The notes: generated by a model not told the origin, from the sequence alone. A stretch of 64,000 nucleotides of DNA from Paraburkholderia phytofirmans PsJN (GCF_000020125.1 NC_010681.1:992001-1056000), one strand, 5' to 3'. Shown: positions 17,626 through 27,654, numbered from the stretch's first letter. Numbers and translations are program-made.

Positions 17626-19503
17626 ATGTTTCGACACAAAGCCTCATGGCTATCATTTAGCGCTTTCGCCTTCGACCTTTGCGCCGTCGCCGGTGCGTGG
17701 CTCGCCGCTTATCTCATCCGCTTCAATGGCTACGTACCAGACGAGTTCTGGTCCGGCGCCGTCCGAACCCTCATCTGGGTCCTGCCCGTCTACGGTGTGA
17801 TGTTCCGCATCTTCGGCCTCTATCGGGGCATGTGGGTGTTCGCGAGTCTGCCGGACCTGATGCGCATCGCCAAGGCCGTGATGGCCGGCGCATTCACGAT
17901 GATGATGGTGGCCGTCATGGCCCAGCCGCATCCCATCATTCCGCGCTCCGTACTCGCTGTTTCTCCGCTTCTCCTGTTCCTTGCCATGGGCGGCTCGCGC
18001 GCGCTCTATCGCGCGTCGAAAGAGTTCTATCTGTACGGCGGCCTCGTCGGACAAGGCAAGCCGGTGGTGGTGCTCGGCGCGGGCAACGCGGGCGCGAGCC
18101 TCGCCCGTGAGCTGTCGCGCTCGAGCGAATGGCGGCTGGTGGGCCTGCTCGACGACGACCCCGCCAAGCAGGGCCGCGAAATTTACGGCTACAAGGTGTG
18201 GGGGCCGATCAGCGACCTGCAGCACTGGGCTTCGGACATGAAGGTCGAGCATGCGATCATCGCCATTCCGTCGGCGTCGGTCGATGCGCAGCGTCGCGTG
18301 GCAACGCTATGCGTGCGCGCCGGCGTGCGGGCCATGGTGCTGCCCGCGCTGACCACGCTGACGCAAGGCGAAGCGTTCCTGTCGCGCGTGCGGCAGATCG
18401 ATCTGGAAGATCTGCTGGGCCGCGAGCCGGTACGTATCGACATGCCGCACGTCGAAGCGCTGTTGAGCGGCCGCGTGGTGATGGTGACCGGCGCGGGCGG
18501 CTCGATCGGCTCGGAGTTGTGCCGCCAGATTCTGCGCTTCGAACCCGCGCAGTTGATCGCGTTCGATCTGTCCGAATACGCGATGTACCGTCTCACGGAA
18601 GAATTGCATGACCGCTTTCCGAAGCTCTCCGTGGTGCCGGTGATTGGCGACGCCAAAGATTCCTTGCTGCTCGACCAGGTGTTGTCGCGCTACACGCCGC
18701 ACATTCTCTTTCACGCCGCGGCCTACAAGCATGTGCCGCTGATGGAGGAGTTGAACGCATGGCAGGCGGTGCGCAACAACGTGCTGGGCACATACCGTGT
18801 CGCGCGCGCGGCGATTCGCCACGACGTGAAGCATTTCGTGCTGATCTCCACCGACAAGGCGGTGAACCCGACCAACGTGATGGGCGCAAGCAAGCGCCTC
18901 GCGGAAATGGCTTGCCAGGCGCTGCAGCAGACCAGTACGCGCACGCAGTTCGAAACGGTGCGCTTCGGCAACGTGCTCGGCAGCGCGGGCAGCGTGATTC
19001 CCAAGTTTCAACAACAGATCGCGAAGGGTGGGCCGGTCACGGTCACGCATCCGGAGATCACGCGCTTTTTCATGACGATCCCCGAAGCCTCGCAACTCGT
19101 GCTGCAAGCGTCGAGCATGGGGCATGGCGGTGAGATCTTCATTCTCGACATGGGCGAGCCGGTCAAGATCGTCGATCTCGCGCGCGACCTGATTCGCCTG
19201 TATGGCTTCAGCGAGGAACACATCCGCATCGTGTTCACGGGCCTGCGTCCGGGCGAGAAACTCTACGAGGAACTGCTGGCCGACGACGAAGCCACCACGC
19301 GCACGCCGCATCCAAAGCTGCGCATCGCTCAGGCGCGTGAAGCGCCCGACAATCTCCTCGACGAACTGCTGCCGTGGCTGATGCAGCATCGTGTGCCGAG
19401 CGACCAGGAAGTGCGCCGCGATCTGCGGCGCTGGGTGCCGGAGTATCAGCCGGCCGCCACGCCGGCGTTGCATAGCGTGGCGTCGGCGACGCGGGCTTCG
19501 TGA
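17626..19503 (+). CDS. wbpM: Membrane-bound nucleotide-sugar 4,6-dehydratase (WbpM/CapD type)
   Basis: 625 residues from the ATG at 17626, preferred over the GTG at 17617 because GAGG sits 10 bases before it and only 1 base before the GTG. Four N-terminal membrane spans, a first Rossmann domain (VVVLGAGNAGASLAREL), then the catalytic SDR domain with MVTGAGGSIGSELCRQ, the STDKAVNPTNVMGASKR segment, and GEKLYEELL. The usual YxxxK tyrosine is replaced by Met in MGASK, as in WbpM-type enzymes. Converts UDP-GlcNAc to the 4-keto-6-deoxy sugar. Confidence 0.93.
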   Translation: MFRHKASWLSFSAFAFDLCAVAGAWLAAYLIRFNGYVPDEFWSGAVRTLIWVLPVYGVMFRIFGLYRGMWVFASLPDLMRIAKAVMAGAFTMMMVAVMAQPHPIIPRSVLAVSPLLLFLAMGGSRALYRASKEFYLYGGLVGQGKPVVVLGAGNAGASLARELSRSSEWRLVGLLDDDPAKQGREIYGYKVWGPISDLQHWASDMKVEHAIIAIPSASVDAQRRVATLCVRAGVRAMVLPALTTLTQGEAFLSRVRQIDLEDLLGREPVRIDMPHVEALLSGRVVMVTGAGGSIGSELCRQILRFEPAQLIAFDLSEYAMYRLTEELHDRFPKLSVVPVIGDAKDSLLLDQVLSRYTPHILFHAAAYKHVPLMEELNAWQAVRNNVLGTYRVARAAIRHDVKHFVLISTDKAVNPTNVMGASKRLAEMACQALQQTSTRTQFETVRFGNVLGSAGSVIPKFQQQIAKGGPVTVTHPEITRFFMTIPEASQLVLQASSMGHGGEIFILDMGEPVKIVDLARDLIRLYGFSEEHIRIVFTGLRPGEKLYEELLADDEATTRTPHPKLRIAQAREAPDNLLDELLPWLMQHRVPSDQEVRRDLRRWVPEYQPAATPALHSVASATRAS

Positions 19504-19534
19504 CCGAAGACCACGGTGAAGAAAGTCAGAAAGC

Positions 19535-19563
19535 AAAAAGCGCTCATTCGAGCGCTTTTTTTT
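19535..19563. terminator. Strong rho-independent terminator, bidirectional
   Basis: Stem GCGCTC/GAGCGC with loop ATTC, flanked by an A-run on the left and eight Ts on the right, so it can end transcripts from both the WbpM-like gene and the converging transferase gene. Confidence 0.9.
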
Positions 19564-19564
19564 G

Positions 19565-20665
19565 TTACCGCCGGGTCTTCCTGACCACCATCCAGCGTGG
19601 TGACTTGAACCGCACGATACTCACGTAGAGCCACACGTAAGTCGCGGCGAACACCACCACGAAACAGAACAGATGCAGCGTATGCCGCCAGAACAACGTG
19701 GCTGGCACGACCGCGATCAGACACAGCAGCCACAGGTACGGGGACGTCAGCGAATTACGACGCGTCAATTCGCGCGCGGTACGCGTGCCGACCGCCCAGC
19801 GCATCAGCCGTTTGTACACCAGCATATGCAGATGCACGCCGTCCGGAATGCCCGGCGACATGCCGCGAATGAATTTCTTCCGGTAGATCGAGAAGCAGGT
19901 CTCGAAGATCGGGTACATGAACAGCAGCACGGGATACCACGCGGACACGTCGCGATTGCGCATCACTAGCATGATCGACAGCTCGGCCAGCATGAAGCCG
20001 ATGAAATACGCGCCGCCGTCGCCGAGAAAGATCAGCCCCGCCGGGAAATTCCAGATGAAGAAGCCGAGCACCGCGCCCATCATCATGAACGAGGCGGACA
20101 GCACGATCGGATCGGACACCTGGAACGCCACGTAGGCGAGCGAGGCGAACATCATGAACGCGACCATCGACGCCAGTCCGTTGAAGCCGTCGATGATATT
20201 GATCGCGTTGGCGAGCGCGGCCACCGCCAGCACGGTGACCGCGCACGAGATCACCGCGTACGAGAGCAGGAAGTCGAGCGGCGGCACGCTGATGCGCGTC
20301 ACGGCGATGTTCAGCAGGAAATAGGCGAGCGCGGCCGCGGCCATCGTACAGACCAGCCTTGCAAGCGGCGACACGCGCTTGGTCAGGTCTTCGACCAGCC
20401 CCGAGCCGAAGGCCGGCATGCCGCATGCAATCAGCCCGAGAATGCCGCCCGACACGGCGGGATACGCGTGATGCAACTGCACGGCGGAGACGATCAGCCC
20501 GAGCAGAATGCCGGCCCCGCCGATACGCGGCACCGGGCGCACATGGAATTTCTGCACGCCGGCCAGATCGGTGTCGGTAGAGAATTTTTCATGCAGATGC
20601 GCGTAGCGCACGATCAACAGCGTGATCAGCAGTGAAACGAGAAAGCCGAGCGCAAAACTAAGCAT
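19565..20665 (-). CDS. MraY/WecA-family undecaprenyl-phosphate glycosyl-1-phosphate transferase
   Basis: 366 residues from the ATG at 20665. A longer TTG start at 20701 is disfavoured because a TATAAT box sits inside that extension. About eleven spans. Conserved FHVRPVPRIGGAGIL, IIDGFNGLASM, and FPAGLIFLGDGGAYF. This is the second PNPT enzyme in the window; its sugar cannot be told from the sequence. It stands alone, convergent with the WbpM-like gene across a shared terminator. Confidence 0.9.
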   Translation of the reverse strand: MLSFALGFLVSLLITLLIVRYAHLHEKFSTDTDLAGVQKFHVRPVPRIGGAGILLGLIVSAVQLHHAYPAVSGGILGLIACGMPAFGSGLVEDLTKRVSPLARLVCTMAAAALAYFLLNIAVTRISVPPLDFLLSYAVISCAVTVLAVAALANAINIIDGFNGLASMVAFMMFASLAYVAFQVSDPIVLSASFMMMGAVLGFFIWNFPAGLIFLGDGGAYFIGFMLAELSIMLVMRNRDVSAWYPVLLFMYPIFETCFSIYRKKFIRGMSPGIPDGVHLHMLVYKRLMRWAVGTRTARELTRRNSLTSPYLWLLCLIAVVPATLFWRHTLHLFCFVVVFAATYVWLYVSIVRFKSPRWMVVRKTRR

Positions 20666-20692
20666 GAAAGTGAGCCTGAGCGAAGACGCCGA

Positions 20693-20698
20693 ATTATA
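20693..20698 (-). promoter_or_regulatory. Putative -10 box for the MraY-family gene
   Basis: A perfect TATAAT on the minus strand lies 27 bp before the ATG at 20665, correctly placed for a sigma-70 promoter. No good -35 element is visible at 16-18 bp spacing. Confidence 0.4.
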
Positions 20699-20932
20699 CA
20701 AACGAAACGCACCCTGCCCGGAAAAGCAGCAGCGCCGCGTGGTTGTCCGAAGATCCCAGATAGTGAGGTGAAAGTGGCTCGCAAACGCCCGCCAGTCATG
20801 GATTCCACCTATTTAGCAGCGGCCGGCCGGGGTCGTTAACCGGGATGCGGCGAAGAGTAAGTCATGCGCAAAAAAACGCGCGCGGCTGCCAACCCGTTTC
20901 GCCGCCGATCGGCAAGACGTTCCGGAGACCCA

Positions 20933-22480
20933 ATGCTAAATAACATCACAATTCGTGGCGGCCTGACGCTGGTGATCAGCGTATTCGTCGCTTTCCTGCT
21001 GACAGTGATCGGTGTCGGCTATGGCGCGCTCAAGCTCGCCAACAGCAGCCTCGACGACACACAGCGCAGCGCGGCGGCGTTGTCGCATCTGAAGGCGAGC
21101 TCAGAGAAGCTGCTGCAAGTGCAACTCGCGCTGGGTTCGTATCAGACGCTCTTCAGCGTCGGCAAGCAGACCGACGACCTGTTGCCGGCCGCGCACAAGG
21201 TGCTGGTCGAATCGAACAAGGACTTCCGCGATTACATGGCCGGCCCGTTTGCGGACGATAACGAACAGAAGCTCGCGCAGGCCGTGGAACAGGCGCGCAG
21301 CGCGCTGGTGGATAAGGCGATCGAGCCGGAATTTAAGGCGCTTGCTGACTTCGATTTCAATACCTTCCGAAATATTCAGGGCGAGACGGCCAACAGCTTT
21401 TACGCCACTTATTCGAAAGCGATCGACGCGCTCGAACGCTCGCGCATCGAAAGCCAGCATCAGCAAGCACAAACGGCGGCGCAGCGTTTCCAGATCGCGA
21501 CATTGTTGTTCGCCGCGATTGGCGTCATCGCACTTGTGATCGGCGTGGCGGCGCGCATCGGTTTGTCAGTGGCGTTGATCAAGCCGGTCAATGCCACCGT
21601 CAAGCATTTCGAGCGCATCGCGGCCGGCGATCTGACCGTCGCCATCAAGATCAAATCTCGCAACGAGATGGGGCAATTGCTGGGCGCATTGACGATGATG
21701 CGCGACGGGCTCGTCGAGACCGTGTCGAAAGTGCGCGGCAGCACGACGGCGATTACTCAGGGGGCCAACGAGATTGCGTCGGGCAATGCGGATTTGTCCT
21801 CGCGCACCGAGCAGCAGGCTGCGGCGCTTCAGCAGACCGCCGCGAGCATGGAGCAGTTGTCGGCCACGGTGAAACAGAACGCGGACAACGCGAAGCAGGC
21901 TAACCGTCTCGCTCATGGCGCGCTCGACACGGTCACGCGCGGCGGCAAAGTGGTGTCGCGTGTCACTGAGACGATGGATGGGATCAGCGAGTCGTCGCGC
22001 AAGGTGACGGAAATCATCGGCATGATCGAGGGGATTGCGTTTCAGACCAACATTCTGGCGTTGAATGCAGCAGTGGAGGCAGCGCGCGCTGGCGAGCAGG
22101 GGCGCGGGTTTGCAGTGGTGGCTTCGGAAGTGCGCAGCCTCGCTCAGCGCTCGGGCGCGGCAGCGAAGGAGATCAAGGAGTTGATCGGTGAGTCGGCCGC
22201 CAAGGTTCAGGAGGGCGCCTCTCTCGTGTCCGACGCGCAGAAGACGATTCACGAAGCGATGAGCGCGGTCGAGCGCGTGACCGGCGTGATGAACGAGATC
22301 GAGGCGTCCGCGCTCGAACAGAGCGACGGTATCGAACAGGTCAACAAGGCCGTCTCGCAGATCGACGAAGTCACGCAACACAATGCGGCGCTCGTGGAAG
22401 AAGCCGCTGCTGCGGCGAAATCGCTGGAAGAGCAGGCGACTGTATTGCGGGATGCTGTGGCGGTGTTTCAGATGGCGTAG
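20933..22480 (+). CDS. Methyl-accepting chemotaxis protein
   Basis: 515 residues. Start set by GGAG 6-7 bases before the ATG. N-terminal span (residues ~10-32), a periplasmic helical ligand domain to ~190, a second span, a HAMP linker, then a long coiled-coil signalling domain. The hairpin tip [19 protein letters not shown] that binds CheA/CheW is intact. Typical Tsr/Tar-like transducer in the inner membrane. Ligand unknown. Monocistronic. Confidence 0.95.
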   Translation: MLNNITIRGGLTLVISVFVAFLLTVIGVGYGALKLANSSLDDTQRSAAALSHLKASSEKLLQVQLALGSYQTLFSVGKQTDDLLPAAHKVLVESNKDFRDYMAGPFADDNEQKLAQAVEQARSALVDKAIEPEFKALADFDFNTFRNIQGETANSFYATYSKAIDALERSRIESQHQQAQTAAQRFQIATLLFAAIGVIALVIGVAARIGLSVALIKPVNATVKHFERIAAGDLTVAIKIKSRNEMGQLLGALTMMRDGLVETVSKVRGSTTAITQGANEIASGNADLSSRTEQQAAALQQTAASMEQLSATVKQNADNAKQANRLAHGALDTVTRGGKVVSRVTETMDGISESSRKVTEIIGMIEGIAFQTNILALNAAVEAARAGEQGRGFAVVASEVRSLAQRSGAAAKEIKELIGESAAKVQEGASLVSDAQKTIHEAMSAVERVTGVMNEIEASALEQSDGIEQVNKAVSQIDEVTQHNAALVEEAAAAAKSLEEQATVLRDAVAVFQMA

Positions 22481-23205
22481 TGAAAAGGGCCGCGCTCCTT
22501 GGGGGCGCGCCATACGCAGCGCGAAAAAAGATGGCCGGCTCAAGACCACGTATCTCGACACGCGCGAAACGCCGATACGCCGGCACTAACCAGCGACATC
22601 GCTGTGGTAAATCTGGGCGGCTTGCAGTGTTGAACGGCTGACCTGTAAATCATTGCGCGTGAAGCGGAAATGACCTCGACAGCCGACGGAAGGCGAATAA
22701 CATCTTGATCGGGCCCGCGGCCGAAAAAATTCATTCGCGGATCGCACAACCATCGACTCTTCGCCTCAGACCTTGTCGCTTTTCATCGATTAGTCCCGCG
22801 CAGCGCGGTAAAAAATGCGGAGGAGACGTCCTTAATAATTCGGACATATGCAGTCCGACCTGATATCAGCAGACCATTCGGCTAGCGTCGAATTCGGCTT
22901 GCTCTGCTATAAGGGAGCGTCCAGGTACAGCGCAAGAACGAACGCTCAACGCAAATAAGTCCTCACTATTCCGCCTATTCTCCCCAGTATTCCGCCACCT
23001 TTATTGGCGCTGCCGTCCTCGGCGGCTACGCTGCATTGCGACATTAGAAGCAACGCAATGACAAGCGCGAAGCTTTTGATCGTCTCCGTTATCGCTTCAG
23101 TTCGCCGACCGCCCGAGCCGGGGGGAGTGAATCATCACTGTCTCCTCTATTCGAGTGGCGGTCCGCCATCAGCGGGCCGGGAATACTTACGTGAGGGAAA
23201 TGACG
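22481..23205. other. Long non-coding interval between the MCP and Crp-like genes
   Basis: 725 bp with no supportable gene on either strand. It contains a perfect spaced palindrome at 22840-22858 (separate entry), and a GC-rich imperfect hairpin just after the MCP stop (about 22488-22512) that could terminate that transcript. Confidence 0.5.
22840..22858. promoter_or_regulatory. Palindrome TCGGAC-N7-GTCCGA, possible operator
   Basis: Perfect 6-bp half-sites spaced by 7 bases in an AT-richer patch about 350 bp upstream of the Crp-like gene. The form suits a dimeric regulator. No cognate factor can be named. Confidence 0.35.
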
Positions 23206-23937
23206 ATGACTAATCAGCTGTGCCGCCGTGGTAACCGTCTGCTAGAGGCACTCACAACGCAGGAATGGGAGGCGTTAGCTCCTCATCTTGAACTCGTCGA
23301 GTTGACAACAGGTCAACTGCTGTCGAAATCCGGTGAACTCATACGCACCGTCTATTTTCCTGTCACGGCCATCGTGTCTCTGCTGCAGACAATGGAAAAC
23401 GGCAGTTCGGTGGAAATCGCCGCGATCGGAAGGGATGGGACGACGGGCGTCCCCATTCTGACAGGCGGCGACACCATGCCCGCCAGTGTGCAGGCGCAAT
23501 GCGGGGGGTTCGCCCATCGAATAAGCGCAAACGCGCTGCGCGAAGCATTGAGCGACTGCGCGTCCCTACGCTCGCTGATGCTGCTTTACATGCAGGCGCT
23601 GCTCACACAGGTCGCACAAACTGCGGCGTGCAACAGGCTGCATCGAATCGACGAGCAACTGTGCCGGTGGCTGCTGGTCGACATCGACCGTTCGGGAACG
23701 AGCGATTTGCAGGTGACACACCAAATGATTGCCGACATGCTCGGTGTGCGCCGCGAAGGGGTGACTGAGGCGTCCGGCAAGCTTAGCGCAGCCGACCTCA
23801 TTCATCACAGTCGTGGCCGTGTTCGCATCCTGGATAGAACCGGACTTGAGGCACGGGCATGCGAATGCTATGGGATCGTCAAATGTGAATTCGACCGCTT
23901 ATTGCCGCGCCTGAGTGCGCTGGAAGCTACGCGCTAG
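23206..23937 (+). CDS. Crp/Fnr family transcriptional regulator
   Basis: 243 residues if the ATG at 23206 is used (GAGGG 8 bases upstream); the ATG at 23200 is an alternative. N-terminal cyclic-nucleotide-binding-like jelly roll (GQLLSKSGELIRTVYFPVTA) and a C-terminal winged helix with QMIADMLGVRREGVTEASGKL as the recognition helix. The effector pocket does not show the standard cAMP arginine/serine pattern, so another signal is likely. The target is unknown; neighbours suggest but do not prove control of surface polysaccharide. Confidence 0.9.
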   Translation: MTNQLCRRGNRLLEALTTQEWEALAPHLELVELTTGQLLSKSGELIRTVYFPVTAIVSLLQTMENGSSVEIAAIGRDGTTGVPILTGGDTMPASVQAQCGGFAHRISANALREALSDCASLRSLMLLYMQALLTQVAQTAACNRLHRIDEQLCRWLLVDIDRSGTSDLQVTHQMIADMLGVRREGVTEASGKLSAADLIHHSRGRVRILDRTGLEARACECYGIVKCEFDRLLPRLSALEATR

Positions 23938-24549
23938 AATGCCCATTCGCGCGCGAACCTGCAGCCGGCTCGGCGCGCGTCTTGACGCCGGGCCAGCGGT
24001 GTTCCAGATTTGCTGTAGATGAATTGGTAATCCAACTGAATCTGGAGCCGCAGACTCGCCGGGCACCGCTTCAAAGACGGTAGGTTCCGCATTCACTCAA
24101 CCCTGATCGAAATCTCGCAGCAGCGCCGGTCCAATAAAAAGCGCTGTCCTGCGGCCGTTTTGTTGTTTCGCCAATGTGCGGTGCTCCACCTGCTACTTTG
24201 CGCCGCGCATCGCCTGCTCCCTGCGACTAATTTCATGTTTGTGTGCGCGACTGGGCTCGAGCTGTAGTCTCTGACCGGCGCGGTCATCTGTGTGTCCCGC
24301 CCAAATCCCGTATCGCATACCAGACGAATACCTTACTGGTACGGCCAAAGATGTATCCGTTTCCGACCTGGTAATGTTTCAAGTAAAGTATGATGTTTGG
24401 CGCAGCGACCCCGCGTCACACCATCGTTGTTGCCTGTTTGTCCTGGCGTTCGGCGCGTTGCTTGACCGTCTGCGTGCGGTGGTTTGTGATGAATCGCGAA
24501 GGGGGAGTCGTATTGAACCACTCTCGCCTTAATTCAAGGGACCAGGTAA

Positions 24550-24660
24550 ATGTCGAGCGTTTTGACACATTTGTTGTGCTTCATATTTGGCGTGGTCATC
24601 GGCGTTTTTGTGTGCGCCTTATGTGTCGCGCGGTCCAGAACGCCACGAGACGATAATTAA
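24550..24660 (+). CDS. Small single-span membrane protein (36 aa)
   Basis: The 36-residue frame has one hydrophobic span (residues ~4-27: HLLCFIFGVVIGVFVCALCV) followed by a charged tail RSRTPRDDN. An AAGGGA Shine-Dalgarno lies 8 bases before the ATG. The layout, a short N-terminus, one span with GVVIG and a basic/acidic tail, resembles DUF3789-type small phage and plasmid proteins. Function unknown. It could be a chance reading frame, but the ribosome site and clean hydrophobic profile argue for a gene. Confidence 0.5.
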   Translation: MSSVLTHLLCFIFGVVIGVFVCALCVARSRTPRDDN

Positions 24661-25116
24661 ATTTTTCTGGCGGAGCGCGCGGGCAGTTGTCGTATCAACG
24701 CTGTTGCGGCTTCGAGCAGACAAACTCTCTAACCATTGCTCAGAAGCGGACGGCGTCAGCGGGACGCAATCGGAGCACGTGCAACGCGAGACTGCAGACG
24801 CTACTCCGCGGCATCAAGCATCCCTTCTGTTCGCATTTGCGCAGGCGAGTGCGCCCATGTCGAACGTACGGCTCCGCACAGACACGTTGCGCTTGAGCAG
24901 GGACCATACAAGTTCAGCATAAGCTACTGCAGACGGTCGACGATTGATGCTGTCGGCTTTTGTGACCTTCCGCACCAAGCTACGCTTTCTAGAGGCGTTC
25001 GTTGACTCCAGCACATGGACTGATGCGCAGGGATTCGATGGGAGCGATCGTAGGGGGAGCGAGACTAACGTCGCAGTGTCGCTGCCATCTAAAGGAAATC
25101 TACCGTCAACGCGTGA

Positions 25117-25356
25117 TTTGACGGCGTCAATGAAGCATCGGCAGAGCGGCGACGTGGGCAGCCTGGAAAGACTATCCAGCGCAATGCCTGGCGGATCATC
25201 CAGCAGACGATCAAGGCAGAATCGACGACATTGCTCGAGCAGTACGACGACGTGCATACATGGGATGGCAGGCGCGCGGTGGCGCGTAGCGGCCATCTGC
25301 GCGAACGAGAGATCATCACGCTATTCCCGCATGAGCCGGCAAAGATGCGCCGCCCC
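25117..25356 (+). pseudogene. Transposase N-terminal relic, IS256-like
   Basis: In the frame starting at 25117 the translation gives IIQQTIKAESTTLLEQYDD and then GRRAVARSGHLREREIIT. This matches the pattern of IS256/mutator transposases, where an Ala/Glu-rich helix is followed by G-x-VVRNGH-x3-R-x-I-x-TG. A stop at 25114-25116 precedes it, and the similarity ends abruptly after REIIT, with no downstream catalytic domain. So it is a fragment at best. Confidence 0.4.
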
Positions 25357-25400
25357 TCGGTTTCTGAATCGCAATTTAACTCGACGTGGCCAGGTTCGAA

Positions 25401-26549
25401 ATGAAAAACGAGCGCGGACAGAATTTTCTAAAGCGCGTCGATCTTATTGTCGGTGGTACCTTGCTGTACATAATAGGGGCCGTTCGAAAAAAGCGAAGCT
25501 TGCCGGCTGAATGCCGAACGGCCGCGATTTTCGCATTCGCTGCCATTGGTGACTCGATTTTGTCATCAATCATCATTTCCGAATTGAGGAAAGTAAAAGA
25601 TATTTCGAAGGTGGTTGTATTCGCATCGCGAAGCAATGCGCGCATTTATGATCTATTCGCTGGACTGGACGAAGTTGTAGTGGTCCCTCTTACCAGCCCG
25701 TTGGCTGCGCTGCGGGAAATAAGGAAACATCAAGTCGATCTGTTGGTCGACACATCGCAATGGCCGCGAATTTCTGCCTTGTTGTCGGCGTTCACGAAGG
25801 CGAAGTTCACCATTGGCTTTAAGACCAGAGGACAGTTCCGCCACTATGCTTATGACGCGAGTGTCGAGCATGATGAACGTCTGCACGAACTGGATAATTT
25901 TAGAAGGCTGCTGCGGCCGCTAGGGGTTGAGTCGACAGAATCCCCGCGAATAACGAAAGTTATTGGTTCCGGTCGTTCGCCATTCGCCATCGACGACGAC
26001 TATATTGTTTTTCATCCATGGGCCTCCGGGACAAATTTCCCAATGCGCGAATGGCCGGTGGAGTGCTGGCGCGATCTCGCGCTTAAGCTGATTGATGGCG
26101 GGTACGCAATTGTCATAACCGGCGGTCCGGAAGACGCGAGCCGTGCTCAGCAACTGGTCGATCTGATCGCCAGCAAGAAGGTCATAAGCCTGGCGGCCAA
26201 GGTGAGTTTGACTGAGGTAGCCGAAGTAGTCAGGCAGGCGAAATGCATAGTCTGCGTCAACACCGGAATCATGCATTTATCCGCAATGCTGGATACCCCA
26301 ATGGTAAGCCTGCATGGTCCGACCAATCCTTTCCGGTGGGGCCCGGTAAATAAAGAGCGTGGAGTCCTGGCGGTCGCGAGGCAAGACGGTGGCATGTTTC
26401 TGAGCCTCGGGTTCGAGTACCCGAGAGATGCGCAGTATGTGATGGGGAAGATAAGCGTCGCTTCTGTCGTCGACGTTCTGAGTGAAGTCTATTCAATCAA
26501 TTTAGGCCATCATGACAAGAAACCCGCCGGTGAAGCTTTCGCCTCCTGA
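25401..26549 (+). CDS. Glycosyltransferase family 9 (heptosyltransferase-like)
   Basis: 382 residues from the ATG at 25401; a GTG at 25386 in frame is the alternative and neither has a strong ribosome site. GT-B fold with AAIFAFAAIGDSILSSIII at the N-terminus, VFHPWASGTNFPMREWPVE opening the donor domain, and the family block CVNTGIMHLSAML. Likely adds a heptose or related sugar from an ADP/GDP donor. It overlaps the HldA-like kinase by 38 bp, which supports heptose. Looks less GC-rich than its neighbours. Confidence 0.87.
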   Translation: MKNERGQNFLKRVDLIVGGTLLYIIGAVRKKRSLPAECRTAAIFAFAAIGDSILSSIIISELRKVKDISKVVVFASRSNARIYDLFAGLDEVVVVPLTSPLAALREIRKHQVDLLVDTSQWPRISALLSAFTKAKFTIGFKTRGQFRHYAYDASVEHDERLHELDNFRRLLRPLGVESTESPRITKVIGSGRSPFAIDDDYIVFHPWASGTNFPMREWPVECWRDLALKLIDGGYAIVITGGPEDASRAQQLVDLIASKKVISLAAKVSLTEVAEVVRQAKCIVCVNTGIMHLSAMLDTPMVSLHGPTNPFRWGPVNKERGVLAVARQDGGMFLSLGFEYPRDAQYVMGKISVASVVDVLSEVYSINLGHHDKKPAGEAFAS

Positions 26550-27573
26550 TTTCGATTGCGCTCAATTGATGGTCGTGGGCGACGTCATGCTCGATTGGTA
26601 CTGGCATGGTTCGACCTCGCGGATCTCGCCGGAGGCGCCCGTTCCCGTCGTTCATGTGCAAGCTGAAGAGACGCGTGTGGGCGGGGCGGGAAACGTCGCG
26701 CTGAATGCGGCGGCACTTGGTGCTCGCGTTCGTCTTCTCGGGTTGGCGGGACAGGATGCGCACGCCGACCGGATTGAAGAGTTGCTGCGCGAAGGCGGCG
26801 TTGACTGCGTTCTCCAACGCGTCGCGGGCAGCAAGACGATCACGAAGCTTCGCATTCTCTCCCGCCATCAGCAGATGATCAGGGCGGACTTTGAGGACCA
26901 CTTTCCCGAACGCAACGGCGATGAGTTGATCTTCAGCTTTGAGCGGCAGTTGCACGAAGTCGATGCCGTGGTCTTATCCGACTACGCCAAAGGCTCACTG
27001 CACGATTCGAAGAACCTGATCTCCGCTGCTCGCCGCACCGGAAAGCCCGTCATCGTCGATCCGAAAGGAACGGATTTCGAGCGTTATCGCGGCGCCACCG
27101 TCATTACGCCGAACCTGTCCGAATTCGAGGCCGTCGTTGGGCGTTGCGATAGTGATGCGACGATCGAGCAGAAGGGTGCCGCCCTCTGCGATGCGTTTGA
27201 ATTCGAAGCTGCGCTCGTTACACGCAGCGAGAAAGGCATGACCCTGATTGCCCGGGGCCACGCCCCGTTGCATTTGCCCACGCGCGCGCGCGAGGTGTTC
27301 GATGTGACAGGAGCCGGGGATACTGTTGTTGCCACGCTAAGTGCCGCGCTCGGCGCCGGCATGCCGCTGGACGAAGCGGTCGTACTTTCCAATGTCGCGG
27401 CAGGCATCGTCGTGGCTAAATTGGGAACCGCTACGGTCCGTCGTCCCGAACTCCAGCAGGCACTGCAGCAGGACTTGCACACCGCCCGTCGAGGCAATAT
27501 TCTCGCGCGGGTTTCGCTGTTACCGTGGCGCCCGAAGCCCCGGGCTGAAAAACTGAATAGTGTGGGCACCTGA
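26512..27573 (+). CDS. PfkB-family heptose-7-phosphate kinase (HldA/RfaE domain I)
   Basis: 353 residues, the size of the kinase half of HldE without the cytidylyltransferase half. MVVGDVMLDWYWHGSTSRIS, VGGAGNVALNAAALGA, and the catalytic DVTGAGDTVVATLSAALGAG are all intact, so it should make heptose-1,7-bisphosphate from the 7-phosphate. It overlaps the GT9 gene. An adenylyltransferase (HldC) and phosphatase (GmhB) are not in the window. Confidence 0.88.
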   Translation: MTRNPPVKLSPPDFDCAQLMVVGDVMLDWYWHGSTSRISPEAPVPVVHVQAEETRVGGAGNVALNAAALGARVRLLGLAGQDAHADRIEELLREGGVDCVLQRVAGSKTITKLRILSRHQQMIRADFEDHFPERNGDELIFSFERQLHEVDAVVLSDYAKGSLHDSKNLISAARRTGKPVIVDPKGTDFERYRGATVITPNLSEFEAVVGRCDSDATIEQKGAALCDAFEFEAALVTRSEKGMTLIARGHAPLHLPTRAREVFDVTGAGDTVVATLSAALGAGMPLDEAVVLSNVAAGIVVAKLGTATVRRPELQQALQQDLHTARRGNILARVSLLPWRPKPRAEKLNSVGT

Positions 27574-27654
27574 CACGTTGATTGTTAGCAGCGAGTTCAG
27601 GGCCGCGGACCGAACGCATTCGATTGCGCGGACCTCGTCCTTCTCAGGCTGCTA

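Larger units (their letters stand above)
23938..25400. other. 1.46-kb gene-poor interval
   Basis: No full-length gene is supportable. Within it I see a probable 36-codon membrane protein (24550-24660) and a short transposase-like relic (25117-25356), both listed separately. The rest reads as non-coding with scattered AT-rich patches, consistent with a decayed or recombined junction before the GT9 gene. Confidence 0.5.

Noticed and set aside
24560..24588. TTGACA and TATTTG at promoter-like spacing
   Set aside because: Lies inside the probable 36-codon gene and the -10 match is poor.
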